A DNA stretch of 64,000 nucleotides. Source: Bacteroidia bacterium. Its GTDB lineage: Bacteria; Bacteroidota; Bacteroidia; Chitinophagales; UBA2359. The number at the start of each line of letters is the position of its first letter. The first letter of the stretch is position 1. This document shows positions 33,590 to 42,376 of this stretch, piece by piece. The DNA lies in NCBI GenBank assembly GCA_030427245.1, contig JAUHXA010000014.1, positions 43,785 through 107,784 of the forward strand, given 5' to 3'. The notes beneath the pieces are model-generated. The model ran no database searches, was not told where the DNA came from, and saw only the letters and a program-made list of their open reading frames with translations. The position numbers and the translations under genes are program-made.

Positions 33590-34414
33590 TTAATTGTTTA
33601 ATTCCTTTTTATCCATAGCTATGGCGGCATACAACGCCTCCATATTCTCACCAAAACCTCCACGCTTATTCCAATATTCAATCGCATCTTTGGAGAAGTT
33701 TCGCTGCAATACTTCAAGTGCTTTTTCGTCTCCCTCTTTGACACTCAGCATCGGATTGCCTTCATCCCATAGTCCGAACATTGTCCCCAATACGCTGTAT
33801 TTGCCATCGGCATACATCTGTTCCAATTCAGAGATGAGTTCATCGGGTTCTTTCTTTAGTGATGCGAAAAACTTCTCTGCAATTGCCTTCATATTGTCCA
33901 TCAGTCCAGGCTGAGCGGGAATCAAGGCATTGCCTTTATCTCTGTCTTCTACTAATGCAATCTGAATAATAGCCATCATTCCAAACTCACTTTCGTCTTC
34001 TTGGCTAACTTCTCTACCCAATACCTTCTTGTGTAAAACTACCTTTCCTTTGAAGCCATCAATCGCCTTGCGGCATTGCTCCTTACGAAGCTCCAGTTCT
34101 TCTTCGATTTTCTTGTTTCTAATCTCCGCTTCTTTTTCTTCTTCATCTTCTCTGTGGTGCAGGAGATACCTCGCACGACAAACTATGGTTTCACTCAGTG
34201 ACAAGGTTCGATAATCAAAGCCGTTGTTGCTGGACGAATCTGGAATCAAAGCCCAAAAGTTTTTGCCACTTGGAATCGTGTCCACAGGTTCGGGATAATC
34301 ACCCAAAAGAATCGGTTTTCTTTTTTTTGATGTTGCTACTTCTTGGAGAAGCTCCATTGTTATCCCCTCTACTTTTAAGTCTTCGGTGAGTTTGATATTG
34401 AATTTTTCCGACAT
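33590..34414 (-). CDS. Uncharacterised protein with charged coiled-coil
   Basis: A 274-residue acidic protein. A strongly charged helix (residues 90-115) is likely coiled-coil and follows a Ser/Asn-rich loop. The C-terminal 90 residues are helical and may be a separate domain. Family unknown. Confidence 0.45.
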   Translation of the reverse strand: MSEKFNIKLTEDLKVEGITMELLQEVATSKKRKPILLGDYPEPVDTIPSGKNFWALIPDSSSNNGFDYRTLSLSETIVCRARYLLHHREDEEEKEAEIRNKKIEEELELRKEQCRKAIDGFKGKVVLHKKVLGREVSQEDESEFGMMAIIQIALVEDRDKGNALIPAQPGLMDNMKAIAEKFFASLKKEPDELISELEQMYADGKYSVLGTMFGLWDEGNPMLSVKEGDEKALEVLQRNFSKDAIEYWNKRGGFGENMEALYAAIAMDKKELNN

Positions 34415-34457
34415 AATGTTTAATTTAAAAAGGTTTTAAAATAAATTTTACTAAAAA

Positions 34458-34640
34458 TTACCATCCTTGAAATTCGGGCAAATCCGTAAATTCTTGTTCG
34501 GTCATTTGGATGGGCGAAAAAGAATAAACGGCATCATCTTCCCAATCTTCTGCTTGGTCGATAAGCCTCTTTGCGCCTTCAATGGTGTCGGTGTAGGAGT
34601 TGAATCCTTCTAAGGATATTTTGATGTAGGTCTTCTTCAT
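34458..34640 (-). CDS. Small acidic protein
   Basis: A 60-residue acidic protein (starts MKKTYIKISLEGFNSYTDTI). Tyr/Phe-rich and beta-like at the N-terminus; unknown role. Stands alone between two larger genes. Confidence 0.4.
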   Translation of the reverse strand: MKKTYIKISLEGFNSYTDTIEGAKRLIDQAEDWEDDAVYSFSPIQMTEQEFTDLPEFQGW

Positions 34641-34672
34641 TTTGAAAATATTTTATTGATATAAATAAGTAC

Positions 34673-36313
34673 CTAAGCAAACAGTACCTCCTGTCTGCCG
34701 TAATGATTTTTCTTTCGTTTTTGAACCACTCGTTTACCTTTCTCCATCTCCGCAGCCAAAGCAGAAATCCAAGCCTCTGGAATGACAGGCGAAACCGAAT
34801 TGCCAATAGACTTAGTTTGCTCGGTTTTGTTTCCTGCAAGATGGTAATCCGCAGGAAAGCCCTGTATTTTTTTGAGTTCATTGGGATGCAGAAAACGCAT
34901 GGATATATCGGTAATCAATAGCTTTAATAGCGCAATCACCTGCGGAGGGAATTCCGCAAAAAACTCATCAAAAAAACGATACCGTTCCTCTCGGATGGAT
35001 TTACCTTTTTTGGAATTATCCGCCTGTGCCTCCACTTTTGCCAGCACTGTAATGAGTGAATTGTGGTCAATAGTGGTGATGGTGTGCAGGGGTTCGTCTA
35101 TGCTTGATGCATGATTGCCTGTATAGTGCTTGCTGATAAAGTGCAACATCCCGTCCACGGTTATCATTTGCTTCAAATCTTTGGTCACAATTGCGCCCAA
35201 GGGTTCTTCAATAGAAGCTGCATTGTTGGAGTTGTGAAAATGCTGTGTTATGAACTGTGTGCTTATCAGTGCGTTTTGATTAGAAAAGGTCGTAATAGTC
35301 GTTAGGGGGTTCTCAATGCCTACATTCGCATTCTCCCTCCCATATTGTTGTGTAATAAATTGAAGGGATAAAAGCGCATGTGTGTCTTTTGTGGTAATAG
35401 TATGAAGGGGGTCATTTACATCTGAGGTGTTACTGCCGTTGCCATAGTACTTAACAATATACTGAGGCAAACAATACTTCTTGATTCCATAAGCAATCCT
35501 CGCCATTGTTTTGGGAGACAATGGTTTCTTTCCTTTGATAAATTCCCTGCCAAAAACCGACATTCCTTGTTGGTCTAAGTTGATGTGTTTTTTACAAGGT
35601 ATCCACTTCTTTAATCCTCCTCCACCTTTTTTGGAATGTGTGGGTCGAGGAAAAACAATGGGGAGTCCAGATGTAGCAAAAATACCAAACCAACGAATTC
35701 TTCTGGTAGCTGCTCCGTAATCCGCAGCATTCAAAAGTTTGCAGTCAAACTCATATCCTCTGCTCAGATGATAGGCAATCCACTTCATGTAGTACTGTCC
35801 CTTTTTCTTTGGGTCGGGGATGAATACGGTGTCCCCATTTTTGTCTTTCACCTTCTTGCCTTTCCTTCTTTTCGGGATAAGCGGACCCCAACTCATAAAC
35901 TCCTTCACGTTTTCAAAGAGAATGTAATCGGGATTACAGATATAATATCGGTACATTTCGGTGACCAATGTACGACTGTCTCTATCTCTGGATTGACCTC
36001 CTTTGGCTTGAGAGAAATTGGTACACTCTGCACTGCACCAAAACAAAACCTTTGCTTTTGGGTACAATTTGCGATATGCCTCCACTACCTTCAACACTTC
36101 AAGCTCCAACCCTTCTTTTCGGATATCGTCTTCAAAATGGGTAGTTTCGGGATGGTTGGCACTGTGGCTTGCAATGGCAATAGGGGAGTGATTCAAAGCA
36201 GCTGCAATTACGGCTTGGTCACTGTTGAGTATCCCAACGCTGACTCCTCCTGCTCCGCAAAAGAAGTCAACGACAATAAACTTTGGAGAATTATTTGTTT
36301 TTGCTGATAACAT
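34673..36313 (-). CDS. DNA cytosine-C5 methyltransferase with four internal repeats
   Basis: From the ATG at 36313 (MLSAKTNNSPKFIVVDFFCG) the product has 546 residues. The start is chosen because the CACACGTATAT element ends a few bases upstream. Motifs: DFFCGAGG (16-23) for SAM; the catalytic Cys is C97 in FWCSAECTNFSQAKGG; FENVKEF (133-139) is motif VI-like; IQGFPADYHL and GNSVSPVIP near the C-terminus are motifs IX and X. Between VIII and IX lie four repeats of about 35 residues (284-422), each with PL-x-x-I-x-T as in DPLHTITTKD, ENPLTTITTF, EEPLGAIVTK and DEPLHTITTI. They may set the recognition specificity. Probably an orphan methylase that modifies phage DNA. Confidence 0.9.
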   Translation of the reverse strand: MLSAKTNNSPKFIVVDFFCGAGGVSVGILNSDQAVIAAALNHSPIAIASHSANHPETTHFEDDIRKEGLELEVLKVVEAYRKLYPKAKVLFWCSAECTNFSQAKGGQSRDRDSRTLVTEMYRYYICNPDYILFENVKEFMSWGPLIPKRRKGKKVKDKNGDTVFIPDPKKKGQYYMKWIAYHLSRGYEFDCKLLNAADYGAATRRIRWFGIFATSGLPIVFPRPTHSKKGGGGLKKWIPCKKHINLDQQGMSVFGREFIKGKKPLSPKTMARIAYGIKKYCLPQYIVKYYGNGSNTSDVNDPLHTITTKDTHALLSLQFITQQYGRENANVGIENPLTTITTFSNQNALISTQFITQHFHNSNNAASIEEPLGAIVTKDLKQMITVDGMLHFISKHYTGNHASSIDEPLHTITTIDHNSLITVLAKVEAQADNSKKGKSIREERYRFFDEFFAEFPPQVIALLKLLITDISMRFLHPNELKKIQGFPADYHLAGNKTEQTKSIGNSVSPVIPEAWISALAAEMEKGKRVVQKRKKNHYGRQEVLFA

Positions 36314-36316
36314 GTT

Positions 36317-36327
36317 ATATACGTGTG
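36317..36327 (-). promoter_or_regulatory. CACACGTATAT leader before C5 methyltransferase
   Basis: The element ends 3 bp before the ATG at 36313, which is followed by TTATCAGCA, as in other copies where ATGTCATCAGCA follows. It decides the start codon used here. Confidence 0.6.
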
Positions 36328-36336
36328 TATGATAAT

Positions 36337-36990
36337 TTACTGAACCTTCCACCTTTCCATTATCTTCAAGCACTGCTTACAAGTAATTGGAGCTTGATAT
36401 TGATTGTAGCTTCCATCAGACCAAGTTTGCCCTAAATCATCACCCAATGTTCCCGACCAATTTGCGCTCCATTTAGAGGCAGATTGAGAGCAAAGAAATT
36501 GGTGTCCTTCCCTTTTGAGTCTCCCCTCTTGAAATCCCTCTAAAGTAACAAGGTGAAGCACAGTGTTTCGGGCAGATCCATTCCCACTACTGCCCTCCCT
36601 CAATCCAGACAAACGCTCCTTAATTTCTGTTTTGAAGCGAAAAGGAACTTTGTATTGAGCATAAAATTTCCTCACCTCCTCTCGTTTGAGATTTCGTTCA
36701 TTTCGCTCATCTTCTTCTCTTTGTTGTTGGCGTAGCTTTCTTTTCTGAGCAGCTTCCTCCTCTTTGTGTAAACGTGCAACTATCTCTACTCTTGCATCTG
36801 CTTTGTTGAAGGGAAGCCCTTCTACAAGATATGCGATATTTCTTCTTCTAAGCTCCTTATAGAGTGCAGGATTTATAAACTCCGTACACTTTTCAACAAA
36901 CTCAAAAAGCAATTCTTTATCTGAAGGCTCAGTGGGTTCGGTCTTCATTTTTAAGGGCTTTACCAAATTCCGTTTTTCTTGGTAGCTCAT
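36337..36990 (-). CDS. Uncharacterised coiled-coil protein with C-terminal Cys pair
   Basis: A 217-residue protein with a long charged helix (residues 65-125) and a C-terminal region with FLCSQS and ITCKQCLK that may bind zinc. It ends 23 bp before the cytosine methyltransferase start and may be its partner. Family unknown. Confidence 0.45.
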   Translation of the reverse strand: MSYQEKRNLVKPLKMKTEPTEPSDKELLFEFVEKCTEFINPALYKELRRRNIAYLVEGLPFNKADARVEIVARLHKEEEAAQKRKLRQQQREEDERNERNLKREEVRKFYAQYKVPFRFKTEIKERLSGLREGSSGNGSARNTVLHLVTLEGFQEGRLKREGHQFLCSQSASKWSANWSGTLGDDLGQTWSDGSYNQYQAPITCKQCLKIMERWKVQ

Positions 36991-36991
36991 T

Positions 36992-37423
36992 TTAATTATT
37001 TAGTGCAGATTGGAATGAATCCACATATTTTCTAAACGCTGTATAGATTGGGTTCGTACCCGATTTTTTTATAAGTGTATCACTCACCAATGGGCTGCTG
37101 TCCTTAAACTCTACCTTCAATCCAAACCGACCGAGCGTTTTGGTTAGTTCGACAGGTTTGGGGTTTGATTTAGAGAAGCCCTCTACTGTCATAAACCCAT
37201 TAGCTACCAGAGATGCGAAAAACGCATCTCGGTCGTGGGTAAACACCTCGCTGCCGTTGTACAACTTACAAGCCTTAGACGTTGCCTTCATGTACTTGGT
37301 GAGACTTTTCTTTTTGTTGGCAATGCTATCCTCATTCAACTGATGAAGAAGATGCAATGAAGATGGGGCATTGAATGTCTTCCCGTCAAGAGTTTTAAAA
37401 ATTACATTTAATGGATTGTTCAT
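36992..37423 (-). CDS. Uncharacterised protein
   Basis: A 143-residue basic, helical protein. It is the first gene of its unit, lying directly behind the AT-palindrome promoter at 37443-37477, a family otherwise seen only in front of early genes at 52-57 kb. Confidence 0.45.
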   Translation of the reverse strand: MNNPLNVIFKTLDGKTFNAPSSLHLLHQLNEDSIANKKKSLTKYMKATSKACKLYNGSEVFTHDRDAFFASLVANGFMTVEGFSKSNPKPVELTKTLGRFGLKVEFKDSSPLVSDTLIKKSGTNPIYTAFRKYVDSFQSALNN

Positions 37424-37442
37424 CTATTTTGTTATTTATGCT

Positions 37443-37477
37443 CAAAAATACAAAAACTTTTTTAATCAAAAAAGTTT
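37443..37477 (-). promoter_or_regulatory. Promoter with AT-palindrome operator (minus strand)
   Basis: The minus strand reads AAACTTTTTT, GATT, AAAAAAGTTTTT (one arm two bases shorter than in the other copies), then TATTTTTG at the -7 position, then GAGCATAAATAA. It belongs to a family with 52331, 55471 and 57208. Confidence 0.7.
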
Positions 37478-37507
37478 AAATTCATTTAAAAAAAGATTTA
37501 GCAGTTT

Positions 37508-38479
37508 TTAGGCTGCTAAATCTTGGATTCTATTGTGATAAAAAGTGTGAACTTGAGGTTCAATAAAGGTGGTAAGGCTTTCAAAAGTGTCGGTTTGGCT
37601 TACAAATCCTTGCTTGCTGTAATCCAACATTCGATTCAAAAATTTAATCCAGTTGGAAATTTTTGAAAATTCCCTTGTGCCTGAGTGTTGGCGAAATTCA
37701 ACTGTTCCATGTCGGAAGTAGCTTTCGGCATTCACCTTGCAATATCTGCTTCGGCTGGAAATTGCATTTGAAAGCTGTTGAATCGTTCGGCAATTGTCGA
37801 TTTTTCTAAATGCTGCTGTTTTGTCTGCTCCAATCTTTCTGGTAAGGCTGCGGCAGTAATGATTTCTGTCTGCTCTGCGGGAGTTGGGCATCATGGAGTC
37901 AATCACGTTTTCGTATTGAAGGTAATTTTTGTAAAGGTTTCTCCAGTGTTTGATGTTAAAGTCCTGTACTCCAAAGTGGATATGCACTCCGCAGCTTTTG
38001 TTTATCAATGCTCCGCAGCTTGCCAAGGCTCTGCAGGCTTTTTCTAAGTCTGCCAATCCTCGTGCCCCTTGCAATACTGGGCTGACCAATTCGATTCCCT
38101 GTCCTCTTGTCGCTCTAATGCTGCTGTCGCTTACCAGTTTCCAGTGGTTGCGAGTTTGGTGGTTGTAACTTTCGCCTTGTACCGCAATTCCCTCGCTTCT
38201 CAATGCCCGTAAAACATCTGCTCGTTGGCATCCAAAAAATTCAATCTCCACTCCAAATGTGCGTGTAAATTCGCTTGCTTCGTAGCGTCTTACGGCTACT
38301 GCTGCTCTGCGTTGCGCTCTGCCTGTTCCGTAAGTGGAGGCGTATACATTTTGAACAAAGCCTCTGCCCCATCCTGTCATTTGCACTACTTGAGGTCGGT
38401 TGTAACCCATCTCAAATAAGCGTTGCATTCTTTCTGTCTTGGTAAGGCTTTGGTCGTTGATTATTTGCTGTGCTGTCAT
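37508..38479 (-). CDS. Amidoligase-family enzyme (COOH-NH2 ligase)
   Basis: From the ATG at 38479 (MTAQQIINDQSLTKTERMQR) the product has 323 residues. Motifs of the amidoligase group of ATP-dependent ligases are seen: FGVEIEFFG, WKLVSDSSI, ELVSPVLQG, CGVHIHFGV and VEFRQHSGT. They place it among putative peptide-bond-forming ligases common in phages and bacteria, which have been suggested to attach amino groups or peptides to proteins or cell-wall parts. The start is set by the leader copy at 38481-38490 directly upstream. It stands alone, with its own promoter. Confidence 0.8.
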   Translation of the reverse strand: MTAQQIINDQSLTKTERMQRLFEMGYNRPQVVQMTGWGRGFVQNVYASTYGTGRAQRRAAVAVRRYEASEFTRTFGVEIEFFGCQRADVLRALRSEGIAVQGESYNHQTRNHWKLVSDSSIRATRGQGIELVSPVLQGARGLADLEKACRALASCGALINKSCGVHIHFGVQDFNIKHWRNLYKNYLQYENVIDSMMPNSRRADRNHYCRSLTRKIGADKTAAFRKIDNCRTIQQLSNAISSRSRYCKVNAESYFRHGTVEFRQHSGTREFSKISNWIKFLNRMLDYSKQGFVSQTDTFESLTTFIEPQVHTFYHNRIQDLAA

Positions 38480-38480
38480 G

Positions 38481-38559
38481 ATATACGTGTTTGTTTTTAT
38501 TAAGCTCGTTTGCTTTGCTTTATACATCTAAGATAAACCAATTTAACCAAACACGCAAA
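38481..38559 (-). promoter_or_regulatory. Promoter and leader of the amidoligase gene
   Basis: The minus strand has TTTGC and TATCTTAG (38528-38559), then about 40 bp later ACACGTATAT (38481-38490) just before ATGACAGCA. This is the same arrangement as in front of the Sak4-like gene. Confidence 0.65.
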
Positions 38560-38633
38560 TATATTTCGAGATTAATGTAAAGAATATCAACTTATTGTGA
38601 ATTAAAAATAAATGCCTTATTAGGTAAGATTTA

Positions 38634-38665
38634 TTTGCACATGCCACTAAGTAGTGTTATCTTAG
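38634..38665 (+). promoter_or_regulatory. Promoter TTTGCA / TATCTTAG driving small gene at 38696
   Basis: TTTGCA at 38634-38639 and TATCTTAG at 38658-38665, spaced by 18 bp. Divergent from the amidoligase promoter and of the same family. Confidence 0.65.
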
Positions 38666-38695
38666 ACCTATAATAAACAACCAAATACACATAAA

Positions 38696-38797
38696 ATGAA
38701 AGGAGGTTACTTCAAAAATAGCCGCTATTGGACGCAGGAGCTTGCTTTTGGAAAATGGAGACGAGATAATTGTTTTTTGAAAAAAAGAAAAGAATAG
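38696..38797 (+). CDS. Short basic protein (33 aa)
   Basis: A short reading frame of 33 codons (MKGGYFKNSRYWTQELAFGK then a Lys/Arg-rich end) behind a good promoter and before a strong terminator. It is the only plus-strand gene for several kb, so it is likely a genuine small gene or small RNA with an open frame. A 10-bp inverted repeat (AGCGATTCAA at 38796 and its complement at 38851) follows. Confidence 0.5.
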   Translation: MKGGYFKNSRYWTQELAFGKWRRDNCFLKKRKE

Positions 38798-38882
38798 CGA
38801 TTCAAACATAAGCAGCAGAATTCAAACACCAACTTTGGACAGCCTCAAAATTGAATCGCTTTCTTTTACCTTTATATAAAAG

Positions 38883-38918
38883 AAACGCCCCGATTGGTTT
38901 ATTCTAATCGGGGCGTTT
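38883..38918. terminator. Strong bidirectional terminator
   Basis: AAACGCCCCGATT pairs perfectly with AATCGGGGCGTTT around a 10-base loop. It sits between the small plus-strand gene and the convergent membrane operon and probably ends both. Confidence 0.8.
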
Positions 38919-38950
38919 GTGTGCTTTGTTACTGCAATAGTGGAGGCGCA

Positions 38951-41062
38951 TCACCTCACGAGCTTTCTTAGTCTGTCCGTAGACAGGTTGTTTCGTTTCA
39001 AAAATTCGATAAACCCTTCAGCTCGATGCTTACCTGTATCTCTCCAACTTTCATTTATTTTCTCTTCAATGAAGTTGATGAAAAACAAAAACACTACGAG
39101 CGAAAGCAATAGGTAAAAAACAACTTTAGCCCTCCCCTTGCTGATGCCAAATCCGAAACCCGCCACTGTTACTTCCGCCTCTACTATTTCGCTATTTTTT
39201 TGAAGCAAATTATCCGCTTCGGTTTTTGCTGTTTGGTAATTGGCGAAGGCGACTTTGAGTAAGCTATCTTTTTGAGCTTTTGCGGAGAACAAGCTCCATG
39301 CGTATTGACGAGCAGATTCTGAAAGAAGCGTATCCCGCTTTGCTTCGGCTTTATCCAGGTCCTCTTTATACTGCTTTGGTAGCTCCGACAATCGGGTTTT
39401 TACCTTCCTTTGAAGGATTTGGTAATTGTAGTCCTCTTTGGACCCTGTATACTGGACAAGTAGCTGATTTTGTGCCTCCACTTCTTTTTGGTACAACCTG
39501 AATGCCTTTGCTGTATCTTTGGGGTAGGTGGTTGCTGCCCGAATACTGTCGTTTGATTTGGTGACAGTAGCAAGCATCAAAGCTTCTTTGTAGTCTTTTT
39601 GTATGCGACTGCTGTCGGCACTAAGAACAGTGGAGGCAGATAGCATTGCAGTTTTGTGGTCAGCTTGAAAGGTTTTTAAATCTCCTCCATCAAACGTACC
39701 AATGCCCAACAACACACAAATCACCGCAGAGACCATCGCTGCCATATAGTTGAATTGTTGAGCAGATGTTACTTTTGGATTCAAATCCTCAATATTCTCT
39801 TCCAGCTGCTCCACTTCAAAGTCTGACAACAATGTCCTTTGATGTTTTTCAAAGTGGGTTTTATGCCCATTAAGTTTTGCTTCCGAGTTGCCGAGTTGAT
39901 AGGAGAACCATGACCTTCTCACGTCCATGCCAATCCAAAACAAGGCAATGCCCCAAAACAATGGATTCAAAAACATCGTCCATTCCAAAGAAGGACGTGA
40001 GAAGGTCACAACAAAAATTACAATGGAGTACAGTCCCAACGTGTTGACGGGGACAGTAAAAAACTGCATCAATCCCGCCAACCCCATATTCATCCAAGCA
40101 AGCCCTTTTTTTGCATTGGCAATGGGTTTGATCATCTCGGATTCGATGAAGGTAGCTGGCACTGTGTCGTCAATGGATTGTATTTTTGCAATCGTTGGGT
40201 TGGCTGCGTCCTGCTCCCAGTGTTGAAGTCTTTGGTGAACTGCATTGAATTTATTTTCCCACTGTTGAAGTTCTTTTTTGTGAGACTCTTCAAGCAATGT
40301 TATTTGTTGATTATACTGCTCCAATTCTTTAGCGGCCTCTTGCAGTTGTAGTACTGCAGATTCAAATTGTGTCTTGTAACCTTGAAGCTTACTTTTTTGG
40401 TCTTCAAGTACAGGAATGCCTTTGAGCTGATTTTTCAACTCATAAATCTCAGCGTTCAAGGCTTTGATATGAGTAGTAGCAGAGGTGTACTGCTTGATTA
40501 AGGATTGGTGTTCATGTATGGAAGTTGCCAACCGACTATTCAACTCGGAAATATCGGATTCCAGTTTCGAGTTTTCATTTTTCAATTCCAAAAGTTCGCT
40601 ATCTAATTCGGCAGAAACAGGCACCTCGCCTTCTACTGCTGCTTTATCCGCTTCCACTTCAATAATAGGAAGCTCCTCTACTAAGTTGATTAGCGCCTCC
40701 ATTTGTTCGGGAGTTGCGACTGACTTTCGAATCAGTTCCTCTTTTATGGTTTGGATGCACCCGCCTTCGATGGGTAAAAAATCCCTGCCTTGACCTTTTA
40801 GGAATTGAGTCGCATTAATCGGCGACTCACAATCGGCATTGGTCAAGTCCAGTTTTTCGACACATCTTTTGATGGTACTCCAATCCTGAATCCGTTTGGA
40901 GGTGCCTACATATTTGGCAAGCGACTTGGCAAATATAAGGTATCTGCCTTTCTCGTTATCGGATGCGATGGTAAGTTTAAACTCACCACTTGTTAAGTTG
41001 TTGCTGATTGAATATTGAAATACGGTGTATTTCGGATTATACGTGTTTGAGTTTAGACTCAT
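38951..41062 (-). CDS. Large coiled-coil membrane protein
   Basis: A 703-residue protein. Residues 1-130 are soluble; 155-290 are Glu/Lys/Gln-rich with heptad pattern (coiled coil); residues 320-370 and 440-460 hold membrane segments (NMGLAGLMQFFTVPVNTLGL and others); a second long helical stretch and a final membrane segment (VFYLLLSLVVFLFFINFI, about 657-674) precede a short basic tail. The topology suggests a scaffold that spans the membrane several times and may oligomerise. It is last in a four-gene operon with three other membrane proteins. The family was not recognised. Confidence 0.6.
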   Translation of the reverse strand: MSLNSNTYNPKYTVFQYSISNNLTSGEFKLTIASDNEKGRYLIFAKSLAKYVGTSKRIQDWSTIKRCVEKLDLTNADCESPINATQFLKGQGRDFLPIEGGCIQTIKEELIRKSVATPEQMEALINLVEELPIIEVEADKAAVEGEVPVSAELDSELLELKNENSKLESDISELNSRLATSIHEHQSLIKQYTSATTHIKALNAEIYELKNQLKGIPVLEDQKSKLQGYKTQFESAVLQLQEAAKELEQYNQQITLLEESHKKELQQWENKFNAVHQRLQHWEQDAANPTIAKIQSIDDTVPATFIESEMIKPIANAKKGLAWMNMGLAGLMQFFTVPVNTLGLYSIVIFVVTFSRPSLEWTMFLNPLFWGIALFWIGMDVRRSWFSYQLGNSEAKLNGHKTHFEKHQRTLLSDFEVEQLEENIEDLNPKVTSAQQFNYMAAMVSAVICVLLGIGTFDGGDLKTFQADHKTAMLSASTVLSADSSRIQKDYKEALMLATVTKSNDSIRAATTYPKDTAKAFRLYQKEVEAQNQLLVQYTGSKEDYNYQILQRKVKTRLSELPKQYKEDLDKAEAKRDTLLSESARQYAWSLFSAKAQKDSLLKVAFANYQTAKTEADNLLQKNSEIVEAEVTVAGFGFGISKGRAKVVFYLLLSLVVFLFFINFIEEKINESWRDTGKHRAEGFIEFLKRNNLSTDRLRKLVR

Positions 41063-41064
41063 GA

Positions 41065-41547
41065 TTATGGAGTTGTTTTTTGAGTAAAATTATTAGTGAC
41101 AACCTGAATAACTTGATACTCACCAGGCGATAAGTTGAGAGCCGAAAAAGCGAGCATCACCTCCCCTTCTTTCATTATAACGAAAGACATATCTGTTTTG
41201 GAGAAAGTCAATCCGATTGAAGGGACTGGGATTCCGTTTATCTGGAGGGATTGTATTCGACCAGAAGGCATTACTACCATATAAAACTGCTCTCCCGCAT
41301 CTCCTACTGTAAAGAAGTATTGTTGAGAAACTTCGGGAGTAGACTCAGAACTGTAATAATCTTCTTGGTCATATTCCTCTGACTTATCAAAATACCGCAT
41401 GGCAGCCACAGTTATAAAAATAACCGCCATCATTGCTGCAAAAAGCATCAACACCCAAAGCAGATATTCCCAAGGAGACTGCGGGTATCTGCCAAAGAAG
41501 TGCAGAATGTTTTGAAGAATGTGTTCGAGGGTAATTTTGGCTGTCAT
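41065..41547 (-). CDS. Membrane-anchored protein
   Basis: From the ATG at 41547 (MTAKITLEHILQNILHFFGR) the product has 160 residues, with a membrane helix near residues 25-45 and a beta-rich soluble domain after it. The start lies 7 bp after the previous gene. Uncharacterised. Confidence 0.5.
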   Translation of the reverse strand: MTAKITLEHILQNILHFFGRYPQSPWEYLLWVLMLFAAMMAVIFITVAAMRYFDKSEEYDQEDYYSSESTPEVSQQYFFTVGDAGEQFYMVVMPSGRIQSLQINGIPVPSIGLTFSKTDMSFVIMKEGEVMLAFSALNLSPGEYQVIQVVTNNFTQKTTP

Positions 41548-41554
41548 GAGATGC

Positions 41555-42256
41555 TCATTTAAAAGGTTGTGAAAAAATGGTGTCTGCTCCTGTAATAGCA
41601 GGAGAGAACAGGTTGTATGATAGGTAGCCTGCTCCAAAAACAAATATAACTACAAATATCAACAAGCAAAACCATAAGAAATTATCCATCCTTTTGCCTT
41701 TGTTTACAAACGAGTCGTAAGAAGAGCCTATTTTATGAATAATGATTGTCGCTAAGTACAATCCCAATAATCGAAAATAGAAGACGGTCAGGTGACTACC
41801 CACTATCACCAATGAGCCTCCTTTTATGTACTCGAAAATCATGTATAAAAAGTACACAATCGCACCTCCTGCAATCCAAAAAGAAGCGGAAAAAACAACA
41901 CTCCCTCCTGCAATGGCAGAAAAGACCCGCCCCATTTCTTTCGTTGTGTAGGGGATTGCCGTGTCGTTTCTCTTTCCTGGTATAACCTTGTAGGTTGGCT
42001 TCTTCTTTCTCTGAGTTCGTCTTGGCTTATTCCCATTTCGGAATCCTTCGGGGACTGGATGCGTTGACAGCCCCTCTTCTTTTGGAAGAGGTGTTACGTT
42101 CAGGTCAATATCATCTGGAGAATTGATTGGTTTCATATCTTCTTTATCTAAAATTAATTCTTGAGTACTTTCTTGTGAGTGTGCAGGATTTGACACACCC
42201 CCTGCCCAAAATGCAAAGGAGGTAAATTTATCTGATATACGTTCTTTTATGCTCAT
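41555..42256 (-). CDS. Membrane protein with three or four helices
   Basis: A 233-residue protein. The first 100 residues are soluble and Lys/Arg/Pro-rich; then hydrophobic helices (FSASFWIAGGAIVYFLYMIF, VIVGSHLTVFYFRLLGLYL, NFLWFCLLIFVVIFVFGAGY). Part of the membrane operon divergent from parA. Family unknown. Confidence 0.5.
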   Translation of the reverse strand: MSIKERISDKFTSFAFWAGGVSNPAHSQESTQELILDKEDMKPINSPDDIDLNVTPLPKEEGLSTHPVPEGFRNGNKPRRTQRKKKPTYKVIPGKRNDTAIPYTTKEMGRVFSAIAGGSVVFSASFWIAGGAIVYFLYMIFEYIKGGSLVIVGSHLTVFYFRLLGLYLATIIIHKIGSSYDSFVNKGKRMDNFLWFCLLIFVVIFVFGAGYLSYNLFSPAITGADTIFSQPFK

Positions 42257-42274
42257 TTGTGATAGGTTAGGGGA

Positions 42275-42376
42275 GTGTGTAGGATGTTACACACTCTATG
42301 AATGAATTAGTTATCTATTCGTGTGTATCAGTGTGTAACTTCGCCTACACACTCGGTGTGTAGGATGTTACACACC
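42275..42376. repeat. Three copies of a TGTGTA...TACACA inverted-repeat unit
   Basis: GTGTGTAGGATGTTACACAC occurs at about 42275 and 42356, and a related GTGTGTAACTTCGCC-TACACAC unit lies between. They flank the end of the 417-residue membrane gene and precede the next one, so they could be operators or a translation-control site. Confidence 0.5.

Noticed and set aside
35636..36307. Plus-strand frame of 223 codons opposite the C5 methyltransferase
   Set aside because: The opposite strand carries all methyltransferase motifs; this frame has no own signal.
41037..41047. Another copy of the CACGTATA leader element
   Set aside because: The match is inside the 703-residue coiled-coil gene (codons for N-T-Y-N) and is not placed before a start codon, so it is probably chance.
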